Origin: Glandiceps talaboti
Lineage: Eukaryota > Hemichordata > Enteropneusta > Spengelidae
Assembly: GCF_964340395.1 (NCBI RefSeq)
Contig: NC_135556.1
Span: 15,393,100 to 15,457,099 of the forward strand
Length of the DNA stretch: 64,000 bases
Reading direction: 5' to 3'
Shown: positions 11,113-24,515 of the stretch, piece by piece
Layout of the letters: each line of letters starts with the position of its first letter
Position numbering within the stretch: position 1 is the stretch's first letter
Translations under genes and position numbers: made by a program
The notes under the pieces: model-generated
Seen by the model: the letters and a program-made list of their open reading frames with translations, nothing else
Told to the model about the DNA's origin: nothing
Database searches by the model: none

Positions 11113-14100
11113 AGTCTGCAGACATCCAGTTTCACAGGAAACTATTAAAACTTTGAAAGAAATAATTAAAACAAAATGTACCCAAGTATTGATTGAAGTC
11201 AAAGCCTTCTCCACTAAGACTATGTATATAGATCTGTAATAGAGCCTATATCTGGAAAGTAGGCAATATCATTCCCCATTTCTCTATTTTTCCAGTTTTC
11301 ATCAAAAAGTTCGAAAGTTGAACAATTGTATTAAACAGTGACAACCTCCTTCATTTGGTTTGATTATGAAAAACTACTGTTTCGTTTTAATTCTTTCAAC
11401 TTTCTTGTGAGTGATAGATAGCCCCAATTTCCATTTTCATTAGAAACTGCTTTAAAAGTGTACAAATTATTCATGCTATTTGGGGAAGAACAAAAAGTTG
11501 CCAAAAAGAAGCGTTAGACATTTTCATGGCAAAAAATGTCAAGGATCTGAGATAATGAATGGGTGGAAAGCACCATTGTAATAAGTATCTGAAGGGTGAA
11601 TGTGCAGACTTAAATGTGAAGGCTTGGATTTGCCCCAATTAAGCCAGTTCTAAAAGTTGTGACACCAAGCATTAAACTGGAATGTCGCCAGACAGATAAT
11701 TTAGTAACACAAAGATATTTGTTTTGTCACAGCCTGAAGTTAAACTGTACATGATAAAGTTCTTGCCAATAGAAGCATTGAATAACTGACATCGAACTAA
11801 TTGGCCAAGTGACTGGGACTTAATTTACTGACTTACCCCCAACTATTTGGGATAAAATTGGTAGCAGTATATTCTGTAAATGAGAGGGATTCCAAAAAGA
11901 AACAAGATTGAATCAATATTTGTATTAGTCTGGCTTAAATAGTAAAGATCTGATTGGCGTGAATGTTATGCAGCTTCGGGATACAAAGTGTTGTGATACC
12001 ATCGTACCATAGTTTTTGAGAGCTACAGATTGGGCTTAGAATAGAGCAAGTAAACATCACATTATTTGAAAGTCTGTCCTTCCTTTTGTCCTTCAGTATT
12101 TTCACAAATCTACTAAAATCAGCAAAGACGATCACCAAATCGATCGACATAAGAACATCTAATTAAAAATTGTATAGAAAAGTATTGACAGAAGTGTTGT
12201 TTTTGGTCAATTCCTACCAGTGGAGGTATTCACTAAAGCTGGTGACTTCTTCTGATTTCTCTCCCAACACATGACTTTTTTTGTCTCGCTTGTCAGTCAA
12301 TCAATCAAGCGACGTGACAGGTGTCTAGCTGCTAATTTCTTTTTAGTGGGAGAAGTTAACAAGGAAAAGAAGGTCTAAAGGATTATCCATGCATAAGTTG
12401 ACCGTTTTTAGTAGGAGTAGCCCCGATTTTTCCAGAGGAGTAAACACAAACAAATACAAGCACAGGGATATTGTGTCCAAGTGTAGAAGTTTATGGAAGA
12501 CTTACGAGCAGGAGACCAGGATTGTATAATCTTATGAAACCGTGTAAAACACAAAACTTTTGCTCTCTTTCAGAATTTCTGAAACCATGCGCCCAAAATA
12601 GAGTTTTTTAGAGGCTTAAAAAAAGAACAATACCCAGTGGTTTGAGTTGTGCCTACCACTGTTAGTTTGACTATATGCTTTCATGAATGCATCCCACTTA
12701 GGAACAAATGAAACTTTGCAAAGAGTTGATTGCAGCCCTTTTTTTTAGACCAACATGATCTACATCAATGATGGTTTCCAGCATATCAAGAATTTGTGAA
12801 AATCTAACAAAGAATATTTTCAGTGTACCATGTTAAAGCACAGAGACGTGCCTCTCTGACTCGACATATTCTCAGTCTCGTGATCAAAATGTTCAAGCCA
12901 AAGGCAAGTTGCTGGGCTATTAAATCATGTGAAAGAAGAAACAAACTATGCTGTGACAAAAATTTATGGAGGCAATAACTACTATTAGTTCACATTCTTT
13001 ATGATATTTCCCCCTGAAATATTACAACCTCATGTGGTTGCGTATGATAAAGAAGTTGGCCCAGATCAATAAATATGTTATTTCGTATTTCATATAAATT
13101 ATCTAACTGTTGTTTGTAATTGCAAGATAAGTAAACCTGGAACTCTTGTTGCCCCTACTCTCTAGTGTTTACACTCAAGAACAGTATGGCATGGATTCCA
13201 GGCAACAAATGATTACCGGTAATGCTCTCATACACATAAAGAGTAACTAATGAATTTGCGGAAACATTCCATCATCCTAGTAACTTCATCTAGTACAGAT
13301 AATGTTGACCATTGATAAAAATAGCAGTTTTTAAGTAAACTATAGAGTGCTGTTACCAAACCAACTGATATCAGCTTTTAGAAATATTGGACAATCTTAC
13401 TATAGGTTATCTTATCAAATCTTGACATGCTGAGCCACTTGACAGCGTCTAGTAAATATATCTGGAGTGATGTTTAGGGTATAGTCAGTCTGAGCCACCT
13501 ACCTACCATTCACTTGGTACCATAGGTTCAATGACATCAGTATTTATCTGGAGATGTTTCCTAGTCTATCTATCTTTTTACCTCTTGTAAGGATCTCAAA
13601 TATTTGTCAATCTCCCCCAAAGTACAGGACAATTTCTTAAATCCCTTCGATAAATGTAACAACACTTTAAGCAGGATGTTTGCTAGATTGTTTTTTTAGG
13701 AGATGAAAAAGTGAGTAAGGAAGATGCGTATAATCTTAAGATATTTGTGTATAGTTGTTGAACCCTATGATAATGTCACATCTACTACTACCAAAGATGC
13801 CCCTGCTCTTCAGCTCTGAAAACCCCTCAAGTTGAAGTAGTTCTACTTTCAAAACAATTAGACCTAATACTTGGATTGAAACAGCCTGAGTAGGTTGTCC
13901 TTCTGTGTATGTTTCTAATTCTCCATGAGCAAACACACAACTCAGAGTAGTTTAGAAGGCATCCCTACCTTGGTTACCATGTAGCCTAGTTACGGTTACC
14001 ATGGCAATATGGGAATATGTAATAGGAGAGAAGATGACGAGAGATTCCAAACATTTCTATGTGTGCATTTTCTTGTGTTAGGTAAAAAAAACTCAATTTT

Positions 14101-15757
14101 GTACCTCAGAGCATAAACGATAGAATGGATATAATAAGTTGCATAGTGTGTGAAGTTTCCATGGCAACCTAGATATGCCAAAGTAGTGAAATTGTAACTC
14201 TGTAGACTTAGCTAGCAGACTGTGATGTCACATCATGAAAACTTGACACAAAATTGTTTATAGTGTTCATAAATTCATAAATAGTTTTAGTTTTATAAAA
14301 CTCAAATATTTGGTGGAAAAATAATCTTGGTGTCTTTAGATTGCACAGTTGCTACACTAACAAAATTATCACTGGGTGTGGAAAGCTGTCCTATATTCAT
14401 AGTAAACAAGAAGCTAAGTAACTATTGACTAAAGTATGGTTTGGCGTAGGTGAATCACTGAGTAAACTTTGCAGCATCAGAAGAATCAAGGACCCACAGT
14501 TGCATTTTGGTTTTGTATGCGCTTAGGAGAGACTGTACAGTTGAAGAGAAAGAGATAAAGACAAAATTTATTCAGGATGTCCACCCCCTTCCACCTTAGC
14601 TAATGCCCGGAATGTTTTGACAACAGAGTTGGGAGGGTAAACGATTAAAGAGCTGAGGGAAGGAGAAGAGGATTAGGGGTAGATAACTAGTGGCTAGATT
14701 TAAAAGATAGGCTTGTTTTGAAGGAATTAAAAAAAGTCTAGTCTAAAAGATTAATGATGTGGACTGTATGGTTATCGTGGGAATTAAGATAGTGGTCTGT
14801 TTGAACTGCTGTGTAATACACCTCCCGAACACTGATTATCATATCTAGTGATATTTCCATTAGCAAAGGCTAATATCAATCATAAGGATATTAAGTGAAG
14901 TGTTTTTTGTTCATCTACGCTAATGAGAGATGAAGCCAAGGTTGTTTTGTTGAACAGTCCTTGTGATTTGGGAGTCTTTCTCAGAGGTGAAGGGGGAGGA
15001 GAGGAGTATCTTTCTGCCTTGGGGGTCGTCACTGCTGGGGCTCAAGTTGTAATAATAGCTAATGATGGTCTTCAGTAGGAGTCACAAAACACACCTTCAT
15101 CATCACGTCGATAAATGAAGCAAGCAATGATTTGCTTTCTGGCCGACTTCCTCCTCAGCGAGGCATCTGCAAAGAATGCGAGTTCTGTTTTGGTTGGGAA
15201 CAAAAAAACAAAACAAGAAGAGTCTAAACATCAATCGACTCATTCCGGAGGAAAGTTTTGTTGATTAGCAACTAATGAACGCTGCACTACTGGTAGTACT
15301 AATAGTCAGGAAGTCATATTATTTGACTCCTTTTGTCGGGGGGAAAGAGACAAGAGGGAGAGGAGAGAAAGGGGCCGAATTACAGGCAGACTAAAGATAG
15401 TATTGAATGAATCTGATAAATCCCTTCATTAAGAGTTGACTTTTCAATGACAGACGATGCATAAGTGGTGTAGCTGTGCTGATAATCAACAATGAATACA
15501 TACCAGACACTGACTTAACACTCCATTCATACACTGTTACTGTCAATTTACCAGTTATTGGCTTTAAATCCGTTCAGAACATGCCCTTATGTAAGCTGAC
15601 TGATAGCCAACAACACCCTCAACCTTCTACAAGAGTATTGAATATGAAGATAACTTAGATACAGTGGCCAATTTGATTATAAGGGGGGCCTCAGCGGGAG
15701 ACTCGTGTGGTACAATGCCCCGAACGCAGTTACTAGCCACCAAAGCAAGAGAAAGAT

Positions 15758-15850
15758 CAGCTTGAAATCCATGCTGATTGGGATTTTGGATTTCGCTTTC
15801 CAATCACGAAAGCAAAATTAAAAATCCTGATATGCATTGATGCCAAGCTA
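15758..15850. mobile_element. Foldback MITE, ~99-bp family, copy 2 (9-bp target duplication)
   Basis: It begins CAGCTTGAAATCCATGC and ends GCATTGATGCCAAGCTA. The arms pair through GGATTTTGGATTTCGCTTTC and its partner GAAAGCAAAATTAAAAATCC. The flanks are GAGAAAGAT (15749-15757) and GAGAAAAAT (15851-15859), an 8/9 match. It has the same family and size class as copies 1 and 3. Confidence 0.72.
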
Positions 15851-17300
15851 GAGAAAAATGAACAACAGAACATGCTGAAATAATTTGGGTATGGAGGGAT
15901 AAGTGAGTGCAGCTTCTGAAGTTCAGTTTTGTTGTTGGTCATTAAAGTTTAGGGGTGGGGGGTATGGTTTGTAAAACTATTTTGATGGGTGCTTATATTC
16001 ACAAAGGAAAAAAAGTTTTGAAATATATTAATATTAAGTAAGTGAGAATGAATGCAGGCCGTATAGTGGTTGTTAGTTAGTTAAAAAGCTAGGAAATAAC
16101 TTAGAACCTCAGGGAGAGCAAAGTTTGCATAAGTTTTAATAGTCACTCAGGCAAAAATAATACTTGAATAACTGTAAATTTAGGGGGAGGATGTAGAATG
16201 AATGCTGTCACTACAAGTTGGCTTCTGATGGTTAGTCAAGCAAGGAAGACTTTCAAAAATTTAGTGGGTGGAGATAATGAATAGTGTATATCTGTGTAAG
16301 TTTGGATAACCCTTGGGAAGAACTCAAGTGAGCGTGAAATCTTGAATTTTGTACTTCATCGAATAGCAGTGGTGTTAAAATCTTTACAATTCAAGATCAG
16401 TTGTTGCCAAAAACAAAACCCAAACATCCTTTACAATGTTTGACTTTCCGTTTTGAAGTAAGTGGAGGGGATTTTGTGACGTCAGGTGACACGTTTCTGT
16501 AAGTCTAGACTTAAGCAGGTGCTACGATGACTTGCTGTATTTACAGACTTGGTGGGGAGTGATGTAGTGATGAAATGAAGGAAGCTCAAAAAAAATCTTG
16601 AGCTGTGTACCAACAATGTTTGTATAGAGGAAATGACAATTGATGAAGTATGTTTGCAAGTACAAGTGAAATAGAGATAGGGTCTTTGTCTGACCAAAAA
16701 TAGCACAGTTCTTTGGCAAAAGCTAGAAAGAGGGCAAGAACGTGGGTTATGTACATGAAGCGTTTCAAAGATAAAAGAAGGTTAACCATGCATAAGATGT
16801 GAAGAGGTGACAGTGCAAAAAAAATGTCACTTTGAGTATGTGTTATATATCCTGACATCAGTCACCAAGAGCCAATAAACAAAGCAGAAAACAAAACAAT
16901 AACAACAAACAACAAAAAGCACACGAAGGAGGCTGAGAAAGCTTTAGCGAAGCTCTTTTACCGGCCAGGTGTGCATGTTTATCATGTAATACAGAATGAG
17001 TCTTGGGTTGCCATGGCAGAGAGAAAGGATGCATGCTGTTGTGTTTAATACCATCGCAGACAAAAAAAGTAAACAGCATGCTAAGATGTTTCCATAGGAG
17101 ACAGTACCAAGTGATACCAGTTGTCTTCCGTCAACAAGTTAGATAGGAACTTTGAAGCCATTAGTTAGAAAAGAACAAATATTTCGTACATCTTATCACA
17201 ACTTGCAAGGTAATTTCCCTTGATGTAAACTCTTGCAATTTGGAAGTCTGTCCCAAGATACATTTTCTTTTCTCGCACTAAATTTAGTGACATTTAGAAC

Positions 17301-17751
17301 CAGTCTGATTAAAATCTGATGTAGTGTACACTTTGTGATTTCTTTTTTGGCTGTTACATTTACTGTCATTTGTCCTTTTGTGAGCGCTCATTACATACAT
17401 CTGACACAATACCATAGGTTTTCCCATACCAAATCTCGTACTTACAAGTAGCCAATCAGAATCCGTCTTACAATATATACACTCAATGTTCGAAATTGAC
17501 AGAAAGAGAACGACCTGCGCTCTGTGCTCATGCTCTTTTCAAACAGAGTGGTCTGAAGAACTGTACCTGTATGTTTCGGCGCATTACGTGTTCTCATTCG
17601 TTGCGTGAATTCACTCAGCTTTGGTACAGGAACGCCTATGATATTGTGGCAGATGCATGTAACGAGCGCTCACAAAAGAACAAACAACAGTACACGTAAC
17701 AGCCAAAAAGAAATCGCAAAGTGTACAATACATCGGATTTTAATCAGATTG
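17301..17751. mobile_element. 451-bp foldback MITE with ~145-bp inverted arms and exact 9-bp target duplication
   Basis: It begins CAGTCTGATTAAAATCTGAT and ends ATCGGATTTTAATCAGATTG. The arms pair over roughly 145 bp, including GGCTGTTAC and TTTTGTGAGCGCTC with their complements, at about 85-90% identity by eye. It is flanked by ATTTAGAAC on both sides (17292-17300 and 17752-17760). The central ~160 bp is not palindromic. The 67-codon open frame at 17496-17699 lies mostly inside the right arm and is not a gene. Long terminal repeats with a 9-bp duplication recall Mutator-like elements; the assignment is inference. Confidence 0.88.
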
Positions 17752-18367
17752 ATTTAGAACATAGAGAGCAAGAGAGAGAGAGCGAGCAAGCGAGAGAGGA
17801 ATAGAAATGGTTACATAATGTTTTGATTATGGGGAGATGTAAAATCTGAATGGAGAAGAAAAATCATATGGAAGGAAATTGTCTGGTTTTGTATGTTGCA
17901 GTTGTAAATTTTCTGACATTGACATGAACATTGAGGCACTTTAGAAAGTTCCCAAAAGTGAACACAAGCTCTGCAGTGAATGGTAGCTGTGTAGTCATCA
18001 AGTAGTGATTGTTTTGAGATACTAGTGGCTCTATAGTGTTCAGGGTTGGCTGGGCCGGCAAGTGTATCCGCAAGCCTTGCTGGGAGCTATAGACCTTGCT
18101 ATTGGGACATAGTGAATACATTCAAGTCTATTTACCAACACTTTTCAAAATGTATTAAAGAGTTCTTTTGTGCTGTAATCACTTCTGTCAACAAAATCTC
18201 TGTTTCTTCCTTTGGAATCGATGGAAACCTAGCAATATCGCTATCAAAAAACAAAAATAAACTACTTTGGTTTCTTATGATAGGGTGTAAAGGCCTTTAT
18301 CAAGGTTCCTTCCAGAAATTGATGTGTGTTCCAAGCTAGAACAATGCACCTCATTCACATGCATACA

Positions 18368-18421
18368 TACACATTTAGCACACACACACAGACACATACA
18401 CACATACGCATGTTTGTGGAC

Positions 18422-18455
<34 letters not shown>

Positions 18456-18543
18456 CAGACAGACAGACAGACAGACAGACGTGCATACATACATACATAC
18501 ATACACACACAGACACACACATACACATATACACATACATACA

Positions 18544-18604
<61 letters not shown>
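18368..18604 (+). repeat. Compound microsatellite: (CA)n, (CAGA)n, (CATA)n, (AC)n
   Basis: (CAGA)n runs from about 18422 to 18480, (CATA)n from 18484 to 18504, mixed CA/CATA follows, and pure (AC)n runs from about 18545 to 18604. Cysteine-valine or threonine-histidine open frames over it on both strands are artefacts of the repeat. Confidence 0.97.
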
Positions 18605-18607
<3 letters not shown>

Positions 18608-20444
18608 AGGGAATGATAACCAATCAGTTAACGTGATGGTTCCATCTCTAGTTTCTTCTCATAGCTATATCATTTGTAGAAAACATGTGTCAGCCAAAAG
18701 CCTATCTGACCAAAGAATATGGGAAAACAATATCAAATATGTTATGAGAATATTGAGAACATTGTATTGATTTCCAAACTTTACTAAATGAAATGCGAAA
18801 GAATTGTTATACGTATATAATCAAGTAGAGAGACTCAAGTTTTTTCCACCAGTGAAATTTTTTTGTCTTTGAATTTTAACCCATGAGTTGAAAAAATACA
18901 TCGAGTTGCCAGAAGTCCAACTTGCTCATTACATAGCCAGTGTTTAGTTATCCCCAGAATAATGTATCAACATTCCCTTGAAATATCGCAGATAGCTTTG
19001 ATTTCTATTAGTTGTAATTACTACTTGATATCATTTACCAATACAGTAAGTTTAGGATGAAAAGAAGCTATAACAGTGTGTTTAATGACTCCCAGGAGTA
19101 GGGCAGGGATAGTTCACATCCAGGTGACAAGTGCTTGGGAGTTCAGAGTTCAGAGGTCAGCTGATTCAAAAGACTTCCTTGACTGCTTAGAGTTTCTATG
19201 TACACACTTAAACAACCTTAACAACTGCATAGTAAACAGTAGATATCTCCCTAGTATTACATGAAAAGAGTGGCTTTTTTTACTTCTTAACGTCAAGTGA
19301 TTATTGCCCTAGTCCTTTTCTTGTCATCTTCAGAGTCGCATATTGTAAGCCTATTGCACCTTTTCACGGTATCTTCTGGGTCAGAAACTCCCAACAATTG
19401 GATAATTAAAGAGATTGCTGACTAGCTTGACTTCTGTTTTCATTTTGCAAATTAATAGATTTTGTAGACAAAACACTAAAATACACTCAGTAAGCTGCTA
19501 ATGTCAACTCTCTGCTTGTGGCGTAATCAAGAAAAACACTTCGGCAGAGGAACGGAAGTAGTCATGCGTGCAGGTTTTCTCAGTAAATTAAGCGTTCAAA
19601 GTTGAAACACACCCTCAGCTAGGTTCCAATTCTTTGCCTTTTAAAAGAGTGGCTAGGATAATGAAAAGACGGAGATTGCACTGTTTGGATTTGTTTATGT
19701 GCTTGAAAACGTAAGCTGCAACAAAGCTCAAAAGAGATTATTGCCTTTCCCATTACACTGATTGCTTTGCAGGTATGAAAACAAAAAACAGATAACATGC
19801 AAAAGGTACGGGATGGATGGGTTTTTAAATGAATGTCTACCAGACTATAGTCTGGAACAATGTCCGCCGTGTGAATCATAACAATCTGTCGTGTCTTAAA
19901 AATAGGCCAACTGGCTCTCATTCACCAGAATGGTAATTTTGTAGTATTTGATATTACATCAGGAAACTACGCTAATTAATGGGCTTCCTTCTCTTAAGAG
20001 ATACTGTTAAGACTCATTCTAAGACAGACAGTTTCAGAGGGGAAGAATTTTCCACTCAATTGAGTCAAAGTTTCGTCTACGACTTCTGAATGAATGAAAC
20101 AATAGACTAGGCTGACAAAGAATTTGGAACCCATTCGTGATTTACTATACATGTAAAGGTGATACATGTGTGCACATAATGGTGTAGAATTTGAAATCAG
20201 ATGCATTTTATTCTTAGTTTGATTAACTTCAGTATCTTTTGTGTCATCAAAATGTCTATTTCTGCTACAACAACAGGTTTTTAAATTCTCTCTTTAGTTA
20301 ACATCCGCTCACTTGTCTCTGATATTTTTTTTTTATTAAAGTTAAAGGACTCCTGTCCATAAATTTTGCTGTGTCTGTTGCTGTTCATTAATCCGTATGT
20401 GACAGTCATTCTCATCATCATCATTCTTGTTCTTTGTTACCTAG

Positions 20445-20534
20445 GAGACATTGATAGTATGCAAATACAGTATGTGGTATCTGACAAGACAAATGCAACT
20501 AGTGATATCTTCTTCTTCAAAGTCACCGATAAAG
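20445..20534 (+). CDS. FREM2: FREM2-like exon A: end of the last CSPG/NG2 repeat (internal exon, partial gene)
   Basis: This is a 90-nt internal exon of a FRAS1/FREM extracellular matrix protein. A pyrimidine-rich tract ending in CTAG precedes it, and a good donor (G|GTAAGA) follows. It starts with two bases of a split codon and ends with one base, so it is phase 1 at both ends. The translation begins GDIDSMQIQYV and ends SDIFFFKVTDK. This fits the end of a CSPG/NG2 repeat, where a D-I-D...I-Y strand is followed by a D-x-F-x-F-x-V-x-D motif. One N-glycosylation sequon (NAT) is visible. It joins in frame to the exon at 55414 as ...[11 protein letters not shown]. In vertebrates these proteins sit in the basement membrane and hold epithelium to mesenchyme; that role is inferred here from the family. 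The upstream exons encoding the remaining CSPG repeats were not found in the window. Confidence 0.9.
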
Positions 20535-20908
20535 GTAAGAACTTGTTTACATTGATATTCACACACACACATATTTATACATGCATAAACACAAAATTAA
20601 GGACTCTCCATCTAAAAGTGTCTTTTTTTGTTAGCCATTGCTGGAAGGGTTGGTAAAAGTTGCCCTCGGCTGAACTGTTGTTGCCCCGACAGGAACTTTC
20701 GCTTCAGTTCCACCAAACAAAGTCCTAGCGTTTATGATATCACTCCCACAGTGTTGATAGTTTTACAACTATTTCGCCCTCAGCTTAAAAATACATGCAT
20801 TTCTACAATCTAAGGGGGGAGTAGAAATCATGCGTGTTATTTCATCTCGAAAACAACATGCTGTGATCTAGAAAAAAATCACTTGCTTGTCACAAACCAG
20901 CCAATGAA

Positions 20909-20934
20909 CCTGTACCTGTACCTGTACCTGTACA
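20909..20934 (+). repeat. (CCTGTA)n hexanucleotide repeat, ~4 copies
   Basis: Four perfect tandem copies of CCTGTA are followed by CAGG, so the end forms a CCTGTACAGG palindrome. Confidence 0.9.
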
Positions 20935-23900
20935 GGCTTGCTGTGCTAAACATAACACAATGAATTGTAAAGCTAAACCAGGAGACAGAAAAAGTTAGGT
21001 ATTCTTACATAATCACATTACCCAGTCACAAAAAAGGCTAACTTGTCATGCAGAAGTAACCATAGGTTTGTTAGATTTTGCACAGACTGTTTAACAGATA
21101 GAGTGGATTATGACAGATTTTAAGCTGACTTGAGATGGCTACAAAGTGTATCCAAGACAGTTTCTTCACATTGTGGCATCTAATTTTTGGAATTTTACCA
21201 CATAGTTATAAAAGTGTCAACTCAGCAAAATTTTTAAAAATCAATCCACTGCAAAGTACACACACAGTCAGTGTGGTCATTCACCAGGTCTGAATTTTAA
21301 AAAAAGTCTCTCCATAGAACAATTTCCCAGTCAAAATGTACTGCACTTGTGTTACTGTCACTACCTTTTTTGGCAGGTAAAAAAGATTTCCACCAATCAA
21401 AAGCAACTAGATGTGAGAAAATATGTACTACAAATGTAATCAGTGAATATGGTGTTGAGAAAAACTTACATAAACATAGAATGGCTAAGTTCAACCCCCC
21501 CCAAATAAAATTGTTTGGGTCAAATTTCAGATGTTCTATAACTTTTTGCCATATCTTAATTTAATTTTGGATCCAGGTGGTGACATTAATCCCTTCTAAC
21601 CAATTGATATCTAAATTTTAGCTCACAGCCACCTTTGAGTTCGAAAAATATCAGAAAGAAATTCATGTGCCATATTTGCCCATGTAGGGGTCAAGATCAT
21701 ATGTCCCCATGACTTCATGCATTCTCATATAGCTCAAATGACAGCTTTGCTAATAAGTTGAAGTACGATCTGTTTGTAGACATACCTAATATACAATATA
21801 CAAACTGATATTTAAGTCAAGTGTTTATCAGTAATGGAGAAATTTCCAGAGACATGCCATAGTCTTCCCCGGGAAGATTAGGACTTGTCCTATTAAGTTC
21901 TGTTGAAAAGTGAAGTATCCGATTTCTCATTGGGTGTCCTCATCAGAAGCATCTACTGTTGCCATGGTTTCTTATGTCAAATTTTTAGTATGGTAGCCAT
22001 TTTGGGGTAGCAGTGATCTTGAATCATAACACTTTCTTTCAATGGTCAAACCATAGACCTTGGAGTGATGAGAGTATAATTTAGTGGGCATACAATATGT
22101 TAGGGTAAAGACATATAAAAACACTGCATGGATACATAATGCTAGTAACTAATACGGTTTCTTAAAATAACTGTGCCACTCTCCCAAATTGTCTCAAAAG
22201 GGAACAAAAATGCTACATAAATTAAAATCAAGTACCTTGCAAAAATACCGAGTAATTATCTACCCTTTATGTTGGCATATTTTGACGCATGACAAGACCT
22301 TGTAAATTCTACTTTTCCCCTTGGCGCTTTCTACAAACCCAGTTTGAGCTTAGGTCAATGGCTACCAGCTGGATGTCTATGAGGCCTGACCAATCAGCAG
22401 TTCACCCCAGTTTAAGCTAAACTGTGGACTCAGTTTCCTGGAAAGTTAATAACGTATGGCCTTTGACCTGGCGATGCTGTTGGTCTAGTCTCAACACTCT
22501 TATTGGTAAAGAACAGAAGGTCCAAATGTTAGATAGGTCCCAACAAGTAAGAAATGTTCCCTGGCGTTGTCAGAGGCCAAGAAAAAGGGAAGACACTGTT
22601 AGTTGTAGAGCTCAGTGAGAGTACAAGAATATGTTGCCAAGCACACTATGTCAGAAGCTATGGAGGGCAGATGGAGGGACGGTGATATACCTAAAATATG
22701 TGATTTTCTCAGTGTGTCGCCATTAAGGAAGCCAACTAAATTCTAACTTGTAGCAATTTGTTGTAAGTGAAAGTGTAAATTACAGCGTATAGCCTACATC
22801 GGTATGCCCCAAGAATTTGTATATTTTGAAGTGAGCGGATCAAGTATGGCAAATATTCATCATTCAAACTGTTAAATAATCAAGCAAATACTGCAACTCT
22901 TACTCAAAACCCTGGAACTGTTTGATTAAACAACAATGAGGTCAGCTGTAACAGTTCACATCAATCCGAAATATTTTTCAAGGAGTGCAAAATAAAAGAA
23001 ACTAATGCAAAGTCAGTCATTGTATTCTTAAGTAAGAGATAAGAGAAAAGCGATTGTTAACCCGTAGGTGAGGGCTTGTACAATTTCTATTAATTATTGA
23101 TTTCCAGAGCTGAAAAGTTGAGCGATTTCTCATTAAAAATTGATAAAAGCATGGTCATGCCATTGGATGAAATTGGCGCGCTGTCATGAAATGTACACAA
23201 AAGAATGGAGTGTAAACAAATTATTGAATCCCTACTGTATAGTGTTCTAATAATACAGAATTCAATATCCTGCAGTGAGTTCATCCAAATGGCCTTTCCA
23301 GTCAATTTCAAAGTCTGTGCAGTATCAGCAGATGTCAGCTCTAGTTTGACCTTTACTGAGCTTAAAGAAAATACACCGTAAAAAATACAAAAACAGAGCT
23401 TGACTTTGAGCTTGAGGTTGAGAGAATTTCATCGTATGTACTACATGCGTGTGTTCATGTTACACTTTGTGATTATATCTTTGATGTTGCTGTCTTGTTT
23501 GGATTAGAAGTGTCTGTTAGTGTACTATGTAAAGAAATTAAACAGACAGCAATTTAAGATAACAAATACTTGGGGCTTTCTGGCAAGGATAAATTCATAG
23601 GGTTGAGATCTTCTGTAACCTTTATACTCACTGTGGTCTGATTTAAGATAATTTGACCGTTCACATTATTACTTTGTTTCAAAAGTGGCAGAGAAAGTTC
23701 GTGTAAGGTTAATAATGTTTTATCTAATTAATTAATATGAATACAAAATAGCTGAATTATTGGCAGATTTTGCTACTTGAGAATCAGTGTGTACTGATCA
23801 ACAGATAAATTTAGATACATGAAAAAGACTATAATTTAAACCTTAAACAAGAAACAAATTGACCCCCCCCCCTCCCTGCCAATTGCCAATCAACAATTTG

Positions 23901-24467
23901 TTAAGTTTAAGTGTGTATCTTACTTAAACAAGTCAGACATACTAAAGATTTCTGTACTCAGTTTCTACATTAGATCAGTATTCAAAATTGTACATGCTTC
24001 TGACATTTTAATTAAAACAGTTTGGTGTGCCACAAAAGTAACTATATCAAATGCCCAGTAATTGATTCTTTTGTCAAACAGTGTGGCACGTATATGAAAG
24101 TATGGGATGGGTGGACCCATAGGCGTAAGATGGTAGACAGACCTTAGAGTGATGCCGACAGGAAGTTGGGAATACAGTAACTCCTTCCAGATCAAATGTT
24201 AAACAATTTATACATCCTTACTGAGCTACATTGATTATAAATTGATTCTTATCTGTGTCTCTTCCTCCCTTGGCTAAAAAAGTCAGCTGGAAGTGATCTC
24301 TGTTTATTTGTGATTTTTCTTTAACATGGAGAGAGGAAAATGAGAAGACAATGAAAAAAATTCCCATCGGGCATATACACAGCACAGGAAAGTACTGTTT
24401 GGCAATGTTTGTATGTTAAGATATCCCAATAGTCTCGAAAAAAAACACAAGATTAAATTTTCTGGGG

Positions 24468-24512
<45 letters not shown>

Positions 24513-24515
24513 ACA
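24468..24515 (+). repeat. (AC)n microsatellite
   Basis: About 20 AC units with one GAC interruption lie inside the 34.9-kb intron. Confidence 0.97.

Larger units (their letters stand above)
1..20444. other. Non-coding upstream sequence (upstream intron of the FREM2-like gene or sequence 5' of it)
   Basis: No exon of the FREM2-like gene or any other recognisable gene was found here. Open frames are short, AT-rich and without family features. Supported content is listed separately: tandem repeats at 0.7-1.2 and 10.4-11.1 kb, foldback elements at 3.8, 6.2-6.6, 7.4, 15.8 and 17.3 kb, and a microsatellite cluster at 18.4-18.6 kb. The intervals 1.2-3.7, 7.6-10.4, 11.1-15.7, 15.9-17.2 and 18.7-20.4 kb show nothing else I can name. 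Because the exon at 20445 begins with a split codon, at least one exon must lie 5'. Short exons without family landmarks could have been missed by eye. Confidence 0.6.

Noticed and set aside
17496-17699. 67-codon + strand open frame
   Set aside because: It lies inside the 451-bp foldback element, largely in its right inverted arm, and shows no transposase or other family feature.
18275-18623. Cys-Val, Thr-His and Gln-Thr-Asp-Arg rich open frames on both strands
   Set aside because: They are produced by the (CA)n/(CAGA)n/(CATA)n microsatellite. The same applies to the frames at 24304-24540, 27927-28306 and 52535-52750.
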